Origin: CAKZNE01 sp040222435
Lineage (GTDB): Bacteria; Bacteroidota; Bacteroidia; Flavobacteriales; Schleiferiaceae
Assembly (NCBI GenBank): GCA_965212245.1
Contig: OZ243107.1
Location: 372,001-436,000 of the forward strand
Direction: 5' to 3'
DNA length: 64,000 nt
Positions 61,423-64,000 of this stretch are shown here, piece by piece; position 1 is the first letter of the stretch; the number at the start of each line of letters is the position of its first letter. Both the position numbers and the translations under genes were made by a program. Below the pieces are notes generated by a model. That model was not told the origin of the DNA. It saw only the letters and a program-made list of their open reading frames with translations, and ran no database searches.

Positions 61423-61447
61423 AAAAACCCGTCCTAATGGACGGGTT
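61423..61447 (-). terminator. terminator downstream of the 58-aa ORF
   Basis: AACCCGTCC and complement around a 4-base loop, with a T-run on the minus strand. Confidence 0.7.
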
Positions 61448-61461
61448 ATAATCTTCCAAGA

Positions 61462-61638
61462 TCACCCGGTTTCTTCAGAAATCGCTTGTGCATCCATGAC
61501 TCTGATCAACTCCGGTTCTTCATATCCCATATCATGGAGATACTCCAAAGCCTTGATCATGGTTTTGCCTGTCACCTTTACAGTCTCCAATTCAGTGGAG
61601 CCATGTTTGCGCGTCTTTGCCTCAAATTCTTTAATCAT
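61462..61638 (-). CDS. small hypothetical ORF (58 aa) in the tRNA-flanked segment
   Basis: 58 codons opening MIKEFEAKTRKHGSTELE and containing a helical TMIKALEYLHDMGYEEPELIRVM, ended by TGA and a terminator 15 bases later. The same frame is open upstream from an ATG at 61776 but for one TAA at 61645-61647, so it may be the 3' part of a larger broken gene. No family recognised. Opposite-strand frames here are shadows. Confidence 0.4.
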   Translation of the reverse strand: MIKEFEAKTRKHGSTELETVKVTGKTMIKALEYLHDMGYEEPELIRVMDAQAISEETG

Positions 61639-61776
61639 TGAGAATTATGTGTTGCAAAACCGCATGGTTAGACTTTCCTCCTCCCTTGAAAAGCTGTTCC
61701 GAAATACCGGATAACCAAACTGGAAAAATTCAACGAGCGGTTTTCTTTTATCCCGGGCCCAGGGATTATGTTTCAT

Positions 61777-62012
61777 GAGTAAAAGCAACGTGGGCCATTG
61801 CCTATCGTAACCGAGGTACTGCGAAATACCTTAGACCGAACAGACAAGACCCACGCGTACCGCGCACGTCTAATCTATTCCTGGTCATTTGAAGATTCGC
61901 AGTTTCCGGTTACCAGAATAGACTAACGCTACTATTTTAATGTCAGCTCAAATTTAGACAAATACCACTCTAAACTATGGGGGTGAGAAAAACTTTAAAT
62001 GTTCGACCCAAT
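61777..62012. other. non-coding part of the tRNA-flanked segment
   Basis: No convincing reading frame, hairpin or repeat seen here; all frames are interrupted. It lies between the small broken ORF and the right copy of the 88-bp repeat. Confidence 0.5.
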
Positions 62013-62044
62013 AAGAAAGCCGATCCTTTCGGATCGGCTTTCTT
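62013..62044 (-). terminator. terminator of tRNA-Leu
   Basis: Stem AAGAAAGCCGATCC and its complement around TTTC, with T-rich tail, immediately 3' of the tRNA. The same hairpin is duplicated at 60700-60731. Confidence 0.85.
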
Positions 62045-62100
62045 ATGTGCCCCAGGCGGGACTTGAACCCGCACGAACATTGCTGCTCACGGGATTTTAA
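62013..62100. repeat. 88-bp direct repeat, right copy (within intact tRNA-Leu locus)
   Basis: Identical to 60700-60787. Here it forms the 3' part of the complete tRNA-Leu gene and its terminator, so this copy restores the tRNA. Confidence 0.95.
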
Positions 62101-62133
62101 GTCCCGCGTGTCTACCAATTCCACCACCAGGGC
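62048..62133 (-). tRNA. tRNA-Leu (anticodon TAA)
   Basis: An 86-base class II tRNA with acceptor stem GCCCTGG/CTGGGGC (two G-U pairs), D-arm GGTAGACACG, anticodon loop CTTAAAA, long variable arm and T-loop GGTTCAAGTCC. CCA is not encoded. It reads Leu UUA/UUG codons. Confidence 0.95.
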
Positions 62134-62143
62134 AGTTGAAACT

Positions 62144-62169
62144 AAAAACCCCTTGTGCAAGGGGTTTTT
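62144..62169. terminator. hairpin between tRNA-Gly and tRNA-Leu
   Basis: AAAAACCCCTT and complement around a short loop, symmetrical on both strands. It would end a transcript coming from tRNA-Gly, so tRNA-Leu may need its own promoter. Confidence 0.7.
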
Positions 62170-62176
62170 GATTTTG

Positions 62177-62249
<73 letters not shown>

Positions 62250-62261
62250 AATAAGGGACGG

Positions 62262-62290
62262 CAAATGTAATAAAAAGTAGATTTATCCAA
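62262..62290 (-). promoter_or_regulatory. promoter of tRNA-Gly
   Basis: On the minus strand TTG (62290-62288), 18 bases, TACATTTG (62269-62262), 12 bases before the tRNA. It lies within 40 bases of the mutS stop. Confidence 0.7.
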
Positions 62291-62297
62291 CAAATAT

Positions 62298-64000
62298 TTA
62301 ATCACCAATTTTTCGTTTCACCTCATTCAGTTTCATAAGCGCCTCAACAGGCGTTAAAGTGTTGATATCTAAGTTTTTAATATCCTCCCGGATAGATTCA
62401 AGTATCGGGTCGTCCAATTTAAAAAAGCTGAGTTGCATTTCATCTTTTACCCTTACCGCTTTAGCTGATCGTTTTTCCCGGCTCTTTTCCAGTTCCTTAA
62501 GCATTTGATTAGCCCTATTGATCACCAATCCGGGCATCCCCGCCATTTGCGCTACATGAATTCCAAAACTATGCTCACTTCCTCCCTTTTTGAGTTTTCG
62601 CATAAAAATGATGGAATTATCTACTTCCTTCACACTTACATTATAATTGCATATACGTTCAAATAATTCTTCCATTTCATTGAGCTCATGGTAATGTGTG
62701 GCAAAGAGTGTTTTAGCCCGCCCGGGATGCTCATGTAAAAACTCGGCAATGGACCAGGCAATGGAAATACCATCATAGGTACTGGTTCCGCGGCCAATTT
62801 CGTCCAGCAAAACCAAACTCCGCTCAGAGAGATTATTAAGGATACTGGCGGTCTCATTCATCTCTACCATAAAGGTAGACTCTCCCTGGCTGATATTATC
62901 TGAAGCACCTACCCGAACAAATATTTTATCGATAAGTCCGATTTTTGCTTCGCTGGCAGGCACATAACACCCTATTTGGGCCAATATGCAAATAAGCGCA
63001 GTTTGACGAAGTAAAGCTGATTTACCGGACATATTCGGACCGGTAATCATTAATATCTGCTGCTCATCCCGATCAAGGAAAATGTTGTTGCTTATATATT
63101 CCTCACCACGGGGTAATTTCTTTTCAATTACCGGATGCCGGCCTTCCTTTACATCTATAGTATGCGAATCGTTTAATGCCGGACGGCAATAGTTGGAGTA
63201 CCGGGCCAGAACTGCAAAACCGCATAAGCAATCAATGGTGGCCAACATTTGCGCGTTTTGCTGGATAAGGTTCAGGTATTCTGAACAGTATTCTACCAGG
63301 TTATGATACAACTGAGATTCTAAAGCCAGTATCTTATCCTCTGCTCCCAGTATTTTATGTTCATACTCTTTAAGCTCCTCAGTAATATACCGCTCAGCAT
63401 TTACGAGGGTTTGTTTACGTATCCACCCCTCCGGAACTTTATCCCGGTGCGTATTTCGCACTTCAAGATAATAGCCGAACACATTATTGAAAGCTATTTT
63501 TAAACTGGGAATACCCGTATGCTCCCCTTCCCTTTTTTGAATCGCCAAAAGCTGATCTTTACCGCTGGTAAGCAACTCCCGTAACTCATCCAGTTCTTCA
63601 GATACGCCTTCTCTTATTACCCGCCCCTTACCTATTTGTACCGAAGGTTCTTCGCCCAGTGTGTTATTGATCCGTTCAATTAACTTCTCACATGGGTTTA
63701 GCTTATCCACCACAGAAGCTAAAGCCGGGTATTCTTTTTTAGAACACCGGTCGCGGATTTCATTGGAAAACGTTAAAGCCCTGAATAAGTGCTGAAGCTC
63801 TTTAGGGTTTATTTTACGGGTGCTCAGTTTTGCCGCCAGGCGTTCCAGATCATAAATATTCTCCAGCCTTTCACTTACTTCTGCGGCCAATTCAGGGTGC
63901 TTAAGGAATTCCTCTACACCATCCTGTCGCTGAGTGATCCGCCCTACCGCTTTTAGTGGCATGGCCAGCCAGCGCTTCAATAACCGTCCGCCCATAGGCG
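62298..64000 (-). CDS. mutS: DNA mismatch repair protein MutS (5' end outside window)
   Basis: The frame is open to the right edge, so the Met at 63995 is internal. About 567 C-terminal residues are seen: the core/lever and clamp domains with YYLEVRNTHRDKVPEGWIRKQTLVNAERYITEELKEYE, then the ATPase domain with Walker A TGPNMSGKSALLRQTALI, Walker B LVLLDEIGRGTSTYDG and the following FATHYHELNEM switch. The C-terminus (about 500-565) is the tetramer/HTH region. Recognises mispairs and starts repair with MutL. Confidence 0.97.
   Translation of the reverse strand, partial: PMGGRLLKRWLAMPLKAVGRITQRQDGVEEFLKHPELAAEVSERLENIYDLERLAAKLSTRKINPKELQHLFRALTFSNEIRDRCSKKEYPALASVVDKLNPCEKLIERINNTLGEEPSVQIGKGRVIREGVSEELDELRELLTSGKDQLLAIQKREGEHTGIPSLKIAFNNVFGYYLEVRNTHRDKVPEGWIRKQTLVNAERYITEELKEYEHKILGAEDKILALESQLYHNLVEYCSEYLNLIQQNAQMLATIDCLCGFAVLARYSNYCRPALNDSHTIDVKEGRHPVIEKKLPRGEEYISNNIFLDRDEQQILMITGPNMSGKSALLRQTALICILAQIGCYVPASEAKIGLIDKIFVRVGASDNISQGESTFMVEMNETASILNNLSERSLVLLDEIGRGTSTYDGISIAWSIAEFLHEHPGRAKTLFATHYHELNEMEELFERICNYNVSVKEVDNSIIFMRKLKKGGSEHSFGIHVAQMAGMPGLVINRANQMLKELEKSREKRSAKAVRVKDEMQLSFFKLDDPILESIREDIKNLDINTLTPVEALMKLNEVKRKIGD

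Noticed and set aside
61496..61714. Plus-strand 72-codon frame in the tRNA-flanked segment
   Set aside because: Antisense to the minus-strand 58-codon ORF that has a fitting terminator; no features of its own.
60788..62012. Active prophage or integrative element
   Set aside because: Only 1.2 kb remain; no integrase, structural or conjugation gene is visible, so it is at most a scar.

Overview
The window is a gene-dense chromosomal stretch of a Bacteroidota bacterium, most likely a marine-type member of the Flavobacteriales; I cannot place it below order from sequence alone. The lineage call rests on several things seen here. There is a mutY-ssb-gldE-gldD block (gliding/type IX secretion) and a secreted amidase with a type IX C-terminal sorting domain. 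A PorV/PorQ-like outer-membrane protein lies at the left edge. Promoters fit the Bacteroidota pattern TTG-N18/19-TAnnTTTG, and many lipoproteins have short Cys lipoboxes. There are about 64 protein genes, two intact tRNAs, no rRNA, no CRISPR array, and no recognisable transposase or integrase.

Layout. 1-5.5 kb (+): PorV/PorQ-like protein, lnt, threonine aldolase, a membrane protein and the PGRP-type amidase. 5.5-12.5 kb (-): recX, DUF4286, GNAT and TPR proteins, a lipoprotein, serS, rpmA, rplU, and a tandem pair of paralogous lipoproteins sharing a GPC...GGWCVD motif. 12.7-18.2 kb: an M16 peptidase pair (one catalytic, one not), an EamA transporter and heme A synthase. 18.3-31 kb: accessory metabolism, including a MarR regulator flanked by matching inverted repeats, a SulP transporter next to a beta-carbonic anhydrase, small DUF proteins, a TRIC-type channel, an M57 metallopeptidase and a porin-like protein. 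31-41.5 kb: an S9 peptidase, the DUF2007/gldD/gldE/ssb/mutY block, HU, a TPR protein, a 29-residue Lys/Arg-rich protein and RNase G, then a GAF histidine kinase.

41.5-46.3 kb: a second S9 peptidase and a methyltransferase, each broken by one frameshift less than 1 kb apart, then an M16 peptidase and an O-methyltransferase. 46.5-52.8 kb (-): a nucleotide-sugar operon (degT aminotransferase, ugd, UDP-glucuronate decarboxylase, galE, rfbB) that would make UDP-GlcA, UDP-xylose, UDP-Gal and a dTDP-4-keto sugar for surface glycans. 52.9-55.6 kb: a beta-barrel protein, waaA (Kdo transferase) and a small HTH regulator. 55.8-60.6 kb (-): a tight five-gene operon with a beta-barrel, a CotH-like lipoprotein, a Pycsar-effector-like membrane protein with a degenerate HD domain, DUF2490 and a PPP-type phosphoesterase lipoprotein. 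60.6-62.3 kb: a tRNA-Leu locus whose 3' part and terminator are duplicated as a perfect 88-bp direct repeat around a 1.2-kb decayed segment. mutS runs off the right edge.

The most unusual items are the CotH/Pycsar-like operon, the tRNA-Leu integration scar with its truncated nuclease pseudogene, the 29-aa putative ribosome-associated protein, and the two neighbouring frameshifts. The frameshifts should be checked as possible sequencing errors before being read as biology.
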